Counted from the first letter of the stretch, positions 26,774 through 36,888 are shown. The stretch is DNA of 64,000 nt from Glutamicibacter halophytocola (GCF_001302565.1 NZ_CP012750.1:2294001-2358000), one strand, 5' to 3'. Notes: generated by a model from the letters alone, not told the origin. Numbers and translations are program-made.

Positions 26774-27895
26774 CTACCCTTCCTGCCCCGCACGACGACG
26801 GGTTGAAACTTCTTCAATAATTCGACGCGCCATGATTTGTGCGGCGTCGCGTTGCCCTAGCGAGCTGGCTGCCTGAGACATCTGTTCAAGTTTATGCTGA
26901 TCGCCAAGCAACTTAATGACATTTTCGGTGATGTAGGACTTGGTGAAATCATCGTCCGAGACAAGAACTGCTCCACCGGCTGCTACAAGTTCGCGGGCAT
27001 TGAGCTTCTGTTCCCCGTTGCCAATGGGCAGCGGAACCAGAACAGCAGCGGTTCCGGCGACGGCGAGCTCGCACACCGTTCCGGCACCCGAGCGGCACAC
27101 CATCAGATCCGCGACGGCGTATGCGTAGTCCATGCGGTCCACGTACTCGATCTGGGTGTATCCCTCGTGGGCCAAGACCTGGCCATCCGCATCGAGAATC
27201 TGTTTCCCTCGACCGGTGATGTGCACCGTGTGCACCCCGGCCTCATTCAGTTCCGCCAGCGAGGCGGCGATGGAGGTATTGATGCTTTGAGCGCCGGAGG
27301 ATCCGCCAGTCACCAGCAGAACGATCTTCTCACCGGTCACACCGAAATACTCGCGGGCCTCATCTCGAAGAGTTTCGCGGTTCATCTGGGCCACGTTCGA
27401 ACGCATTGGCATGCCCACCTTCACTTCACCGGGCAAGCCGGTATTGGCGAAAGTCGTCCCGACAAAGGCAGCGGACTTTGCGCCCAGCTTGTTGGCCATG
27501 CCTGCCACAGAATTGGCTTCGTGGACAAAAATTGGAATCCTGAGTTGCTTGGCTGCCAGGTAGGCGGGGGTGCACACATATCCGCCAACGCCCAGAACTG
27601 CCTCAGCGCCCGTCTGCTTCAAGACGCGCTTGGCTTGATTCAAGGCAGCGATAAATCGGAACGGGAACTTCAGCAAATCAAGGTTGAGGCTGCGTGGCAT
27701 CGGCGCCTTGGGAATCAATTCAAGCGGGTAGCCGGCGTCGGGAACCAATTTTGTTTCCAGGCCGCCAGGTGAACCAAGTGCGGTGATCTGAGCATCGGCT
27801 TGCTCATCCTTGACGGCGTCAGCAATTGCCAGCATGGGCGAGATATGACCGGCGGTTCCGCCGCCGGCAACAACAAGACGCATTGCTTCAGTCAT
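26774..27895 (-). CDS. murG: Lipid II synthase MurG (UDP-GlcNAc transferase)
   Basis: Transfers GlcNAc from UDP-GlcNAc to lipid I on the inner membrane face, giving lipid II. The 373-residue GT-B enzyme has the N-terminal G-loop VVAGGGTAGHISPMLAIAD and VLGVGGYVCTPAYLAA, the second G-loop VTGGSSGAQSIN, and the UDP-GlcNAc segment CRSGAGTVCELAVAGTAAVLVPLPIGN. It has no transmembrane helix, as usual. It lies 4 bp before murC and 97 bp after ftsW. Confidence 0.97.
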   Translation of the reverse strand: MTEAMRLVVAGGGTAGHISPMLAIADAVKDEQADAQITALGSPGGLETKLVPDAGYPLELIPKAPMPRSLNLDLLKFPFRFIAALNQAKRVLKQTGAEAVLGVGGYVCTPAYLAAKQLRIPIFVHEANSVAGMANKLGAKSAAFVGTTFANTGLPGEVKVGMPMRSNVAQMNRETLRDEAREYFGVTGEKIVLLVTGGSSGAQSINTSIAASLAELNEAGVHTVHITGRGKQILDADGQVLAHEGYTQIEYVDRMDYAYAVADLMVCRSGAGTVCELAVAGTAAVLVPLPIGNGEQKLNARELVAAGGAVLVSDDDFTKSYITENVIKLLGDQHKLEQMSQAASSLGQRDAAQIMARRIIEEVSTRRRAGQEG

Positions 27896-27992
27896 CTGGT
27901 CTTATGCTCCTTCGTCCCGATCATGCGGGATCAGCGCCCGACGTTATCGATTCGAAGGGCTACAACTTCACTTAGCATGTGAAAATCACAGG

Positions 27993-29237
27993 CTACTTTG
28001 CGTTATTCGGCTTAGCGGTTTTCTTCTCTTCCGAGGAATCAAAGGCAAGTTTTTGGGCCCTGGCCGAAGACAGTACAAACCCCATGGCCAGCATGATTGC
28101 CAACATGGCCGAACCACCAGAAGAGATGAACGGCAGCGGCACGCCGATTACCGGCAGGACGCCGGTCACGGTGCCAAGGTTCACGAAAGTCTGCCCGATG
28201 ACCCACGACATCAAGCAGCCCATCAGGACCTTGGTGTAGAGGTCGCTGGCACGCAAAGCGATGCGGTACATGGCCAGCGCCAGCAGGATGAACATCACCA
28301 GCACGAACAGGACGCCGATCAGGCCGAACTCTTCACCCAAGATGGAGAAGATGAAGTCATTTTGCGCTTCGGGCACGTAGGACCACTTCATGCGCGACTG
28401 GCCGGCGCCAACACCGAACCATCCGCCGGAGGCGAAGGCGTGAAGGCCCATGCTCGCCTGGTAGCACAGCTGATCGCTTGGACCGCAGTCGGTATCAAGC
28501 CATGCCAAAACGCGCTGTCGGCGGTTGGAAGATCCCATCACTGCAACCGCCAGGCCCACCATGCCGACAAAGCCGAACCCCGCGAGCCACTTCATCTTGA
28601 TGCCACCGAGGAACATCGCCGACGCAATGATCATCAGCAGCACCAGCGCGGTGCCAACGTCCTTGCCGACAACCACGAGGCCAACGATGGCAATGCCTGC
28701 CGGTGCCACCACCGGAACCACCAGGTGCTTGATGTCATGCAGCATGTGCTGTTTCCGTTCAAGCATGAATGCTGCAAAAACTGCCAGGGCAAGCTTGGCG
28801 AACTCACTGGGCTGCAGGCCGACGGGGCCGATCTTGATCCAGTTTCGGTTGCCGAGGACGGTATGCCCAAGGGGCGTAAAGGCAACGAGGAACAGCAGGA
28901 GGAATGCCGCGATTACCGATAACCACGCGAGCTTCTTCAGATTCTCGGGTTTTATGAACTGCATCCCGAGCATGCAAATTATTCCGATGCCGGCAAACAT
29001 CGCTTGCGACAAGGCGACAGTGAATCCGTCCTTGCCTTTGGCAATTGCCTCAACCGATGCGGAGGACTGCACCATCAGCACGCCGAAAATCGCGAGCACG
29101 ATGGAGACCACAACGACTAGCCAGTAGTCCATCGAAGCCATGCGACCGCTGGCGTTTTCGACGCCGCCGATCAGCTTGGCGAACCAGGGCGTTTTCTGCT
29201 TGGCGCCCGTGGACGGTCGTTGCTGCTTCATCGCCAT
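27993..29237 (-). CDS. ftsW: Septal peptidoglycan polymerase FtsW (SEDS family)
   Basis: Polymerises lipid II at the septum together with FtsI. The 414-residue protein has about ten hydrophobic segments and SEDS landmarks such as KIGPVGLQPSEFAKLALAVF, the large extracellular loop with SMGLHAFASGGWFGVGAGQS, and the C-terminal GVPLPFISSGGSAMLA. The open frame starts at 29261, but AGGAGG is placed 5 bases before ATG 29237, which is chosen; ATG 29231 is also possible. It sits between murD and murG. Confidence 0.96.
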   Translation of the reverse strand: MAMKQQRPSTGAKQKTPWFAKLIGGVENASGRMASMDYWLVVVVSIVLAIFGVLMVQSSASVEAIAKGKDGFTVALSQAMFAGIGIICMLGMQFIKPENLKKLAWLSVIAAFLLLFLVAFTPLGHTVLGNRNWIKIGPVGLQPSEFAKLALAVFAAFMLERKQHMLHDIKHLVVPVVAPAGIAIVGLVVVGKDVGTALVLLMIIASAMFLGGIKMKWLAGFGFVGMVGLAVAVMGSSNRRQRVLAWLDTDCGPSDQLCYQASMGLHAFASGGWFGVGAGQSRMKWSYVPEAQNDFIFSILGEEFGLIGVLFVLVMFILLALAMYRIALRASDLYTKVLMGCLMSWVIGQTFVNLGTVTGVLPVIGVPLPFISSGGSAMLAIMLAMGFVLSSARAQKLAFDSSEEKKTAKPNNAK

Positions 29238-29280
29238 CGGTGCCTCCTGCCTCGGTGTCATCTGTTCGGTAAACGGTTGC

Positions 29281-30810
29281 CTAGTTGCCTTCGCCAGCTC
29301 TATCCATCAGATCACTGACGGCGCTGATAAATGCGTTGCCACGCTGGGCATAGGAGCTGAATTGATCCATGGAAGCTGCCGCCGGCGCCATCAGGACGGT
29401 GTCTCCTGGCTGGGCCACCTCGGCTGCCTTGTGGACAGCCCGGGTCATCACCTGCGTACCGGATGGCGCGATCCCATCAGCGGCTAGCGCCTGGGCGGTG
29501 ATGTTGATGACTTCCACCTGGGGCGCCTTGGCAACCAGTGCCTCAACCAGGCCTGCGGTATCGGTGCCGATCAGCAGCACCTTCGCCAGCCGGTGGGCGT
29601 GCTTGGCGATCAGCTCGTCGTATTCCACGCCCTTGGACAGGCCGCCAGCGATCCATACGACGCGCGTAAATGCTGCCAGCGAGGCATCGGCTGCATGGGG
29701 GTTGGTGGCCTTGGAATCGTTGATCCACAGAATGTCGTTCTTGCGCGCGACTGCCTGGATGCGGTGATCCCCGGCATCGAATCCGCTCAGTCCCTGGGCG
29801 ATTGCCTCGGGTTCCACACCATAGGCGCGGGTCAGGGCGGCTGCGGCAGCGGCGTTGGCGGCAGTGTGCCGCGGGACAATCTCGCCGATCTGGTCCAGCG
29901 GAATCAGTTCAACCGCATTGGTCCTGCGGTCCTCGATATAGGCGCGATCCACCAGGAGGTTTTCGACAACGCCGATCATGGACACCGCCGGCGAATCGGT
30001 GGTGAAGCCAATGGCTCGGCAGCCATCGATCACGTCGGCATTTTCAACCATGCGGATGGTGGCTTCTTCTTCGGCGTTGAAGATCGCAGCGACCTGGGTG
30101 CGCTCGTAGATCTTGGCCTTGGCTGCCTTGTAGTTCTCGAATCCGCCATGCCAATCCACATGGTCCTCGGCGATGTTCAGCACCACGGAGGCCAGCGGGG
30201 AAATGCTGTGGGTATAGTGCAGCTGGAAGCTGGAGAGCTCCACCGCGAAAACATCGTAGTCCACCGGTTCGCGGACCGCGTCCAAGATCGGGGTGCCGAC
30301 GTTTCCCACGGCGATGGCCTTGAGGCCTGCAGCCTGCAGAATCGACTCGGTCATGCCCACGGTGGTGGTTTTGCCATTGGTACCGGTGATCGCCAGCCAC
30401 TTCGGAGCCGAGTGCCCGGCACGATTCTGCACGCGCCATGCCAACTCGATATCGCTCCAGATCTCGATCCCGGCTTCATCGGCCTCGGCGATAGCCGGGT
30501 GGCGCGGGTTCCAGCCTGGCGACACCATCACCAGCTGTGCCGGCTGGCCATCCACCAGGGGCAGGCTCTGGACATTGTGGGCGCCAAGCAGCACATCGTG
30601 TGCGCCGACGATCTTCAGGGTTTCTGCCCGCTGCTGGTTCAGCTGGTCGTCTTTGCCGTCAATGACGGTGACGATCGCGCCCAGCTCGATCAGCGTGTCG
30701 GCCGCGGAGAATCCGGAGAGCCCGAGGCCCGCAACGACGACCCGCAGCCCTTTCCAGTCGGCATCCCAGCTGGTTAGCGAATCCAGCATTTTCTTGGCAT
30801 CTGCGCTCAC
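29281..30810 (-). CDS. murD: UDP-N-acetylmuramoyl-L-alanine--D-glutamate ligase
   Basis: Adds D-glutamate to UDP-MurNAc-L-Ala. The 509-residue Mur ligase shows RVVVAGLGLSGFSAADTL near residue 25, the ATP loop ITGTNGKTTTVGM near residue 130, FAVELSSFQL and the substrate-domain INDSKATNPHAA. The start is GTG 30810 in a GTGA overlap with the mraY stop, the usual coupled arrangement. The open frame continues to an ATG at 30825 without a ribosome-binding site. Confidence 0.96.
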   Translation of the reverse strand: MSADAKKMLDSLTSWDADWKGLRVVVAGLGLSGFSAADTLIELGAIVTVIDGKDDQLNQQRAETLKIVGAHDVLLGAHNVQSLPLVDGQPAQLVMVSPGWNPRHPAIAEADEAGIEIWSDIELAWRVQNRAGHSAPKWLAITGTNGKTTTVGMTESILQAAGLKAIAVGNVGTPILDAVREPVDYDVFAVELSSFQLHYTHSISPLASVVLNIAEDHVDWHGGFENYKAAKAKIYERTQVAAIFNAEEEATIRMVENADVIDGCRAIGFTTDSPAVSMIGVVENLLVDRAYIEDRRTNAVELIPLDQIGEIVPRHTAANAAAAAALTRAYGVEPEAIAQGLSGFDAGDHRIQAVARKNDILWINDSKATNPHAADASLAAFTRVVWIAGGLSKGVEYDELIAKHAHRLAKVLLIGTDTAGLVEALVAKAPQVEVINITAQALAADGIAPSGTQVMTRAVHKAAEVAQPGDTVLMAPAAASMDQFSSYAQRGNAFISAVSDLMDRAGEGN

Positions 30811-31910
30811 AGTGCGACAACCCATTCAGAGTAGAAGAGTCCCAGTCCGGCGGCGACAAAGAGGCCGGCCAGGATCCAGAAGCGGATAACGACATTTTCC
30901 TCGGACCAGCCTGAGAGCTCGAAGTGGTGTTGCAGCGGCGCCATCTTGAACACGCGCTTGCCACCGGAGAGCTTGAAGTAGCCCACCTGGATGATCACCG
31001 ACAGCGAGATGATCACGAACAGGCCGGCGATCACCACCAGCAGCAGCTGGGTGCGCGAGAGGATCGCGAAGGCGGCGACAGCACCGCCGATGGCCAGCGA
31101 ACCGGTATCGCCCATGAAGATCTTTGCCGGCTTGGCATTGAACCAGAGGAAGGCAATGAGCGCTCCCGAAAGGGTGGCGCCCAGCAGGGCGAGGTCCTGG
31201 GGATCGCGCACCGAGTAGCAAACATCCAGCGAGTTCATATTGGAGCAGGCCTGGTTCTGCTGCCAGATGCCCATCAGGGTGTAGGCGCCGAAGACCATGA
31301 TCGAGGCACCGGTGGCCAGGCCATCGAGTCCGTCGGTGAGGTTGACGGCATTGGTGGTGCCGGTAACGATGAAGTTCGCCCAGATGACAAACAGGATCAA
31401 TCCCAGCATCGGGCCGGCGAAGGCCAAATCGATATTGCTGTCGCGCAGGAAGGAAATCGCGGTAGAACCTGGGGTCAGGCCCTGCTCGTTCGGGAACTGA
31501 AGGGCCAGCACGGCGAAGCTGATGCCGATGACAGCCTGCAGCACGATCTTCTGCCAGGCGCGAAGGCCCAGCGAGCGCTTCTTGAAGATCTTGATGAAGT
31601 CATCGAGGAAGCCAACCAGGCCCATGCCGCCGAAGAGCAGGAGGACGAGAAGGCCAGTGGCCGTAATCCCGGAGGAGGAACGTCCCATCAAGGCCAGGAT
31701 GCCATGGGTGGCGAAGTAGGCAACGAAGACGGCCAGGACAAAGACGACACCACCCATGGTGGGGGTACCGGACTTGACGGCGTGGGAGTTCGGCCCATCA
31801 TCGCGAACCACCTGGCCATACTGCTTTTTGGTCAGAAGCCGGATGTACAGCGGCATGGCCACCATGGTTAGTACAAGGGCAATACCTGCGCCCAGGATCA
31901 ATGCGATCAC
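30807..31910 (-). CDS. mraY: Phospho-N-acetylmuramoyl-pentapeptide-transferase MraY
   Basis: Membrane enzyme making lipid I from UDP-MurNAc-pentapeptide and undecaprenyl phosphate. The 367-residue protein has about ten transmembrane segments. Catalytic motifs are in order: GFLDDFIK (Asp pair), NAVNLTDGLDGLA, FLWFNAKPAKIFMGDTGS and LQHHFELSG. The start is GTG 31910, overlapping the murF stop by 4 bp; its own stop overlaps murD. It lies in the middle of the mur operon. Confidence 0.97.
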   Translation of the reverse strand: MIALILGAGIALVLTMVAMPLYIRLLTKKQYGQVVRDDGPNSHAVKSGTPTMGGVVFVLAVFVAYFATHGILALMGRSSSGITATGLLVLLLFGGMGLVGFLDDFIKIFKKRSLGLRAWQKIVLQAVIGISFAVLALQFPNEQGLTPGSTAISFLRDSNIDLAFAGPMLGLILFVIWANFIVTGTTNAVNLTDGLDGLATGASIMVFGAYTLMGIWQQNQACSNMNSLDVCYSVRDPQDLALLGATLSGALIAFLWFNAKPAKIFMGDTGSLAIGGAVAAFAILSRTQLLLVVIAGLFVIISLSVIIQVGYFKLSGGKRVFKMAPLQHHFELSGWSEENVVIRFWILAGLFVAAGLGLFYSEWVVAL

Positions 31911-33364
31911 GCGTCTTCGCCTTCCTTCACGAACGCTGCGATGTCGTCGCCGAGGAAGCGCAGACCGGCCCCATTAGAGGACTTGAACAAGGCGATATCG
32001 CCTGGCTGGAGTTCCTTTTGCAGCAGGTCACGAGCCTCGTCCACGCTCTCCACGTAGAAGGCTTCGTCACCCCAGCTGCCTTCAAGCACTGCAGAGTTAT
32101 ATGCTGGCTTCGCTCCCCGGCCAACCACAACAAGTTTCTTGATGTTCATTCGAACTGCCATGCGTCCGAGCAAATCATGTTCGTGGATGCTCTTGTCGCC
32201 AAGCTCCAGCATCTCGCCCAGGACAGCCCAGGTGCGGCGGCCAGGTGCACCGTCCTCGCCCAGGCCCAGCTCGGCCAGTGTCACCAGGGCCGCACGCATG
32301 GATTCCGGATTGGCGTTGTAGGCATCGTTGATGATGCTCACGCCGTCGGCACGCTCGCTGCGTTCCATGCGCCATCGGCTGTTGGCTCTTTGGCCCTCCA
32401 GGCTTTCGGCGATGATCTGCGGGCTGATATCCAGCGCATAGGCGGCATTGGCGGCAGCCAGGATATTGCCCACATGGTGGCGGCCCAGCAAACCGGAAGT
32501 AATCCGCTGGCTGTAGCCGTCGGGGAACTGCAAGGTCAGCTGCGGCTGGCCGGAGCCGTTGACGACCACGTCGGCGGCCCAGACCCCTGCGCGTTCGGGC
32601 TTTTGCTCGCTGGTGCCGAAGAATCGCACCTGCGCCCGGGCCCGCGATTCCATGCGGGCAACGCGGGGATCCTCTGCATTCAGGATGGCAATGCCGTCGG
32701 CGTCCAGGGCTTCTACAAGTTCGCCCTTGGCCTTCTCGATATTCTCTACCCCGCCAAATTCTCCCGCGTGCGCGGTGCCAACACAGAGCACCACGCCAAC
32801 GTGCGGATGCACCATATCGGTCAGGTAGGTCAGGTGGCCTACCCCGGTAGCGCCCATTTCGATGACAAAAAACTTGGTATCTTCGGTCGCGCTAAAGACG
32901 GTCAGCGGCACGCCAACTTCGCCGTTGTAGGAGCCGATCGGTGAAACGGTCGGGGCTACCCGGGACAGAATTCCGGCCAGCAGGTCCTTGGTCGTGGTCT
33001 TGCCGGCTGAACCGGTTATCCCGATGACCTTGGCATCGTTTTTGGCTTTAAGGTATTCGACGATGTGAGCGGCAATCTTGCCCATGGCTTCAACAGCGTC
33101 GTCGACGATGATCGAGGGGTGCACCGCGCGGGCATCGTCGTAGGTCTGGCGCTCGGCCAATGCCAATACGGCGCCGGAGGCCAGAGCTTTATCAATGAAA
33201 GCGTGCCCGTCGGAAAATTCCCCGGGCTTGGCAACAAATAAGCAACCAGCGGTGACTTCGCGTGAATCCGTGGTCACAGAAGTAACCACCGTGTCGGAAG
33301 CGGCTGAAGCAGTCGCTTCTCCCCCGGTGATCTTCAAAAGGTCGGTTAAAGACAGTTCAATCAT
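31907..33364 (-). CDS. murF: UDP-MurNAc-tripeptide--D-alanyl-D-alanine ligase
   Basis: Adds D-Ala-D-Ala to the UDP-MurNAc tripeptide, the last cytoplasmic step. The 485-residue ligase has the N-terminal substrate domain (TDSREVTAGCLFVAKPGEFSDGH), the ATP loop ITGSAGKTTTKDLL near residue 115, and INDAYNANPESMRAAL in the central domain. No good ribosome-binding site precedes the ATG; TAAAGT lies 10 bases upstream and could be a -10 of a short-leader promoter in the 50-bp gap after murE. Confidence 0.96.
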   Translation of the reverse strand: MIELSLTDLLKITGGEATASAASDTVVTSVTTDSREVTAGCLFVAKPGEFSDGHAFIDKALASGAVLALAERQTYDDARAVHPSIIVDDAVEAMGKIAAHIVEYLKAKNDAKVIGITGSAGKTTTKDLLAGILSRVAPTVSPIGSYNGEVGVPLTVFSATEDTKFFVIEMGATGVGHLTYLTDMVHPHVGVVLCVGTAHAGEFGGVENIEKAKGELVEALDADGIAILNAEDPRVARMESRARAQVRFFGTSEQKPERAGVWAADVVVNGSGQPQLTLQFPDGYSQRITSGLLGRHHVGNILAAANAAYALDISPQIIAESLEGQRANSRWRMERSERADGVSIINDAYNANPESMRAALVTLAELGLGEDGAPGRRTWAVLGEMLELGDKSIHEHDLLGRMAVRMNIKKLVVVGRGAKPAYNSAVLEGSWGDEAFYVESVDEARDLLQKELQPGDIALFKSSNGAGLRFLGDDIAAFVKEGEDA

Positions 33365-33414
33365 GGCATTAAGGACTTTACACTTGAGCGGTGGTGATCG
33401 TGGTCTTGTGCCGA

Positions 33415-35007
33415 CTAGGAATTGGTCACAAATCCATGAAGTTTCAGGGCATTTGCCAGTTCAACCCGGTCATCGAGTTCTACATCGATTCCCGCGACGT
33501 CTTGGCTGACTTCGTGTCCGCGACCAGCGACCAGGATCGCGTCATTGGCCTGCGCTAAACTCACAGCGAATTCCACGGCTTTAGCGCGTGGCGCGATGTT
33601 GAAAAGCTGGGTTTCTGCCCGTTCGGTGTCAATGGCGCCTTGCGCACCGGCAGCTAGTTGCTCGCGGATCGGCTCCGGCGCTTCGCCATGCGGGTCGTCA
33701 TCGGTGACAATTACGATGTCTGCGTGGCGTGCGGCCACCGCTCCCATATCCGGGCGCTTGGTCTTGTCCCGCTCACCGGTGGCACCGAAGACCACGATCC
33801 TGCGCCCGTTGGCGCCCGGACGGATGGAATCCAGGGCCTTGGCCAGTGCGTCGGAGTTATGCGCGAAGTCGACTACGGCCACTGGGGATTCGGCAACCAC
33901 CTGCATGCGTCCCGGTACTGCTACCGACAGCGGGTCCTTGGCGTCAAGGGCCTTCTGAAGTGCATCAAGCTCTGCCCCGCTGGCCAGCACCATGACGGTG
34001 GCCAAAGCGGCGTTGGCGACGTTGAACATGCCGGGCAGTGCGGTGCGCGTGCGCAGCAGTCGTCCGTCACGGTTGCGCAGCGTGAAGCTATGTCCGAGCC
34101 CGGAGTGCGCCAAGTCGGTGACACGCCAGTCGGCTAATTCGTTATTCTCGTCCAGGCTCAGCGACTGGGTGGGGATCTGCGCATGCTCGGCGAGGCGAGC
34201 GCCATAGGGGTCATCAACCATGACGACCGCCGAGGCGCTGTGTTCGGGGGTGAACAGCTGGGCCTTGGTCTGGAAGTAGTCTTCCATCGTCCCGTGCAGG
34301 TCCAGATGATCCTGGGTCAGGTTGGTATAGCCGGCGACGGCAAAATTCAATGCATCGACGCGTCCGTAGCTCAGCGAGTGGCTGGAAACCTCCATCGCCA
34401 CAGAACTCACGTCTTGTTGTGCCATACGAGCCAAGACGCCATGGAGCTGCGTGGATTCCGGGGTGGTCAGCACGCTCGGGATGATCTGTCCGCGGGCGGA
34501 CATCTCGATGGTTCCAATCAGGCCGGTTTCTTCACCGAGGGCCTCGAGGATCGCGCGAATCATGAACGTCGTGGTGGTCTTGCCGTTGGTGCCGGTCACC
34601 GCAAATAGCTGAGGGCTGCGCTGATCGGTGCCGTAGACCGCCTGGGCAACCTGGGCGGCGGCCTTGCGCACATCGGCGACAACAGCCACAGGAATCGATA
34701 GTTCTTCTGGCAGGAAGTCCAAGCCAGCGGTATCGGTGATGATGGCGCGGGCACCGTTGGAAATGGCAGTGTCAACGAATTCGGCACCGTGGCGCTTAGC
34801 CCCCGAGATGCCCAGGAAGACGTCGCCTGGCTGGACGATCTGCGGGTTCAGGCTGACACCGAGAATCTGCGGAGCGGCGTTGAATTGCGCTCCGGTCCGC
34901 ACGGCGCCGGCAGCGCCGCACACCTGGTCAAAGCCCACGCCGGCCATATTCTCTGGACGAAGGTACCGTTCCAACTCGCGCGGAGTACCGGGATTCTGGA
35001 CTACCAA
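33415..35007 (-). CDS. murE: UDP-MurNAc-L-Ala-D-Glu ligase MurE (probably L-lysine adding)
   Basis: Adds the third residue of the stem peptide. The 530-residue ligase has VTGTNGKTTTTFM (ATP loop, near residue 140), EVSSHSLSYGRVD and DYAHN-like VDFAHNSDAL. The amino-acid-selecting loop reads TDDDPHGEAP (around 33680-33708) instead of the DNPR of diaminopimelate-adding enzymes, which argues for L-lysine or another diamino acid. The start is TTG 35007, overlapping the ftsI stop by 7 bp; ATG 34947 would be a shorter alternative that removes conserved-looking residues. Confidence 0.93.
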   Translation of the reverse strand: MVVQNPGTPRELERYLRPENMAGVGFDQVCGAAGAVRTGAQFNAAPQILGVSLNPQIVQPGDVFLGISGAKRHGAEFVDTAISNGARAIITDTAGLDFLPEELSIPVAVVADVRKAAAQVAQAVYGTDQRSPQLFAVTGTNGKTTTTFMIRAILEALGEETGLIGTIEMSARGQIIPSVLTTPESTQLHGVLARMAQQDVSSVAMEVSSHSLSYGRVDALNFAVAGYTNLTQDHLDLHGTMEDYFQTKAQLFTPEHSASAVVMVDDPYGARLAEHAQIPTQSLSLDENNELADWRVTDLAHSGLGHSFTLRNRDGRLLRTRTALPGMFNVANAALATVMVLASGAELDALQKALDAKDPLSVAVPGRMQVVAESPVAVVDFAHNSDALAKALDSIRPGANGRRIVVFGATGERDKTKRPDMGAVAARHADIVIVTDDDPHGEAPEPIREQLAAGAQGAIDTERAETQLFNIAPRAKAVEFAVSLAQANDAILVAGRGHEVSQDVAGIDVELDDRVELANALKLHGFVTNS

Positions 35008-36815
35008 GATTTCTTTTGTTCCTTGCCTACAAAGACGTCGTACGCCTCTGACTTAGTCGTGCTCGGTGGCACATTGAATGTGTTGAGCGCATGGCTCATC
35101 ACGTCGGTAAACGTGTCCGCTACCGAGAAGTCCTTCCAGTTGCCCTTGGGGCGGTACATGGTCGCAACAACAACGAACTGCGGATCTTCCAGCGGGGCAA
35201 CACCTGCAAATGAATAAGTATAGCCGTCGTAGCCCTTGGCACTGGCGGCCTGGCCGGTACCGGTCTTGCCTCCCACGCGGTAGCCGGGAATCGCTTCCTT
35301 GTAGCCGGTTCCGAAGTCGACCACGGATTCCATGATCTTCAGCATTTCCTTGGAGGTGGATTCCTTGACGACGCGCTTCTCTTCGGGGTCTGGAATCTTC
35401 GTGACCGAGCCATCATCGTTCCGGTAGCCTTCGATCAGGCTCGGCGACAAGCGGACGCCGCCATTAGCCAGGGTCTGGAAGATCGATGCCGTGTGCAGCA
35501 CGGTTTGCGAGTAGCCCTGGCCGAACATGGTGGTGTACTGCTGTCGGCGATCCCAATTTTCTGGAGCCGCAAGCTGGCCAGCGCTGGCACCGTTCAGTCC
35601 AACCTGGATTGGAGTGCCAAGGCCGAAGGCCCTCATGTAGTCATAGCGGGTCTGCTTGCTCATCTTGTTGCCGACCATCACGGTACCGGTGTTGTACGAG
35701 CGGGCGAAGATGCCCGCGGCGGTCATGTCATAGGTGGCGTGTTCCAAGGAGTCGTTGATTGTTTCCTTGGTAAAGGTCTTTTTGTTCGGGACGGTGAATT
35801 CGTCGGTGGGCTTGATTACCCCTTGGTCGAGGGCAGCGGCGAAGATCGGTGCCTTGCCGGTCGAGCCTGGTTCGAAGGCACGGGTGATCGACGTTGAGCG
35901 CCGGAACTCCGGAGCGGTGGCACCGGGGTCGTTGGGATCCAGCTCTGCAGAATCGCCAATGGCCAGGATCTTGCCCGTCTTGACCTCCATGGCGATCACT
36001 GACACCCACTCGGCGTTGAACTGCGCCTGCTTCTTTTCAGCTGCGCGCTGGGCGACGTAGTTGATGTCCGAGTCGATGGTCAGGATGACGTCTTGTCCAT
36101 TGACCGCTGGAGTTTCTTCAACCTCGGTGACCGGAATGCGCACACCGTCGGCGCTGATTTCGTATTTGCGGCTGCCCGCGGTGCCGGCGAGGTGGTCTTC
36201 TTGGCTCAGTTCGAGCCCCTCGGCACCGACCACGGATGTCTGGTCCTCCGAGTTGCGCACAAAGCCGAGCAGCGGGCCGGCGATAACGCCCTGCGGGTAC
36301 TGGCGTTCGCTGCGCAACAGCGATGAGAGGCGAGGGATTCCGATTTCACGGACTTCGTTGCGAACTTCCGGGGTGACGCTCTTGGCGAGCACCACGTACC
36401 CCTTGGGCTTGGCGTCCCCTTGCGGGCGAACCTTCTTGGCCAGTTCCTCGGGATCCTGATCGAGCGCCTTGGCCAATTCCTGGATGGCCTGGTCCCAGCT
36501 GATGCGTTCGTGGCCGTTGGAGCCGTCGCGTTTGGCGCGGCGAATATCCTCATTCTGTTCGCGCTGATCGATGACGAGGTCGTAGCGGTCGACGGAAACG
36601 GCGAGGGTGGTTCCATTGCGGTCTTCGATGGAACCGCGCATGGGCGCAATGACCTCTTCGCGTTCGCGGTTCTGCTGGGCCGCGTTGGCAACCGTGGCGG
36701 CGTTGATTCCCTGGACCCAGACGAGCCGGGCGAGAATGATTACCAGCAGGGTCACCGAGAGGATCAGTACGAAGCGCATCCGCTTTTTCGCAGTATCGAT
36801 TGCCGTCGAACTCAC
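35001..36815 (-). CDS. ftsI: Penicillin-binding protein FtsI/PBP2b (septal transpeptidase)
   Basis: Cross-links septal peptidoglycan; partner of FtsW. The 604-residue protein has one N-terminal transmembrane helix (about 14-36), a dimerisation domain with APMRGSIEDRNGTTLAVS, and a transpeptidase domain with SxxK as STGK (in FEPGSTGKAP), SxN as SYN (in ARSYNTGTV) and KTG in VGGKTGTGQ. The start is GTG 36815 behind AGGTT. It sits between the FtsL-like gene and murE. Confidence 0.96.
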   Translation of the reverse strand: MSSTAIDTAKKRMRFVLILSVTLLVIILARLVWVQGINAATVANAAQQNREREEVIAPMRGSIEDRNGTTLAVSVDRYDLVIDQREQNEDIRRAKRDGSNGHERISWDQAIQELAKALDQDPEELAKKVRPQGDAKPKGYVVLAKSVTPEVRNEVREIGIPRLSSLLRSERQYPQGVIAGPLLGFVRNSEDQTSVVGAEGLELSQEDHLAGTAGSRKYEISADGVRIPVTEVEETPAVNGQDVILTIDSDINYVAQRAAEKKQAQFNAEWVSVIAMEVKTGKILAIGDSAELDPNDPGATAPEFRRSTSITRAFEPGSTGKAPIFAAALDQGVIKPTDEFTVPNKKTFTKETINDSLEHATYDMTAAGIFARSYNTGTVMVGNKMSKQTRYDYMRAFGLGTPIQVGLNGASAGQLAAPENWDRRQQYTTMFGQGYSQTVLHTASIFQTLANGGVRLSPSLIEGYRNDDGSVTKIPDPEEKRVVKESTSKEMLKIMESVVDFGTGYKEAIPGYRVGGKTGTGQAASAKGYDGYTYSFAGVAPLEDPQFVVVATMYRPKGNWKDFSVADTFTDVMSHALNTFNVPPSTTKSEAYDVFVGKEQKKSW

Positions 36816-36888
36816 AATGAACCTAACTTTCCCTCAGCGTGGTTTCCAGCAGTATCAGCTAGCTCAGTTCCAGCTTAGAAAGATCTCG

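Noticed and set aside
29593..30777. 394-codon open frame opposite murD
   Set aside because: murD is complete with all motifs on the minus strand. The plus-strand frame is a shadow with unusual composition.
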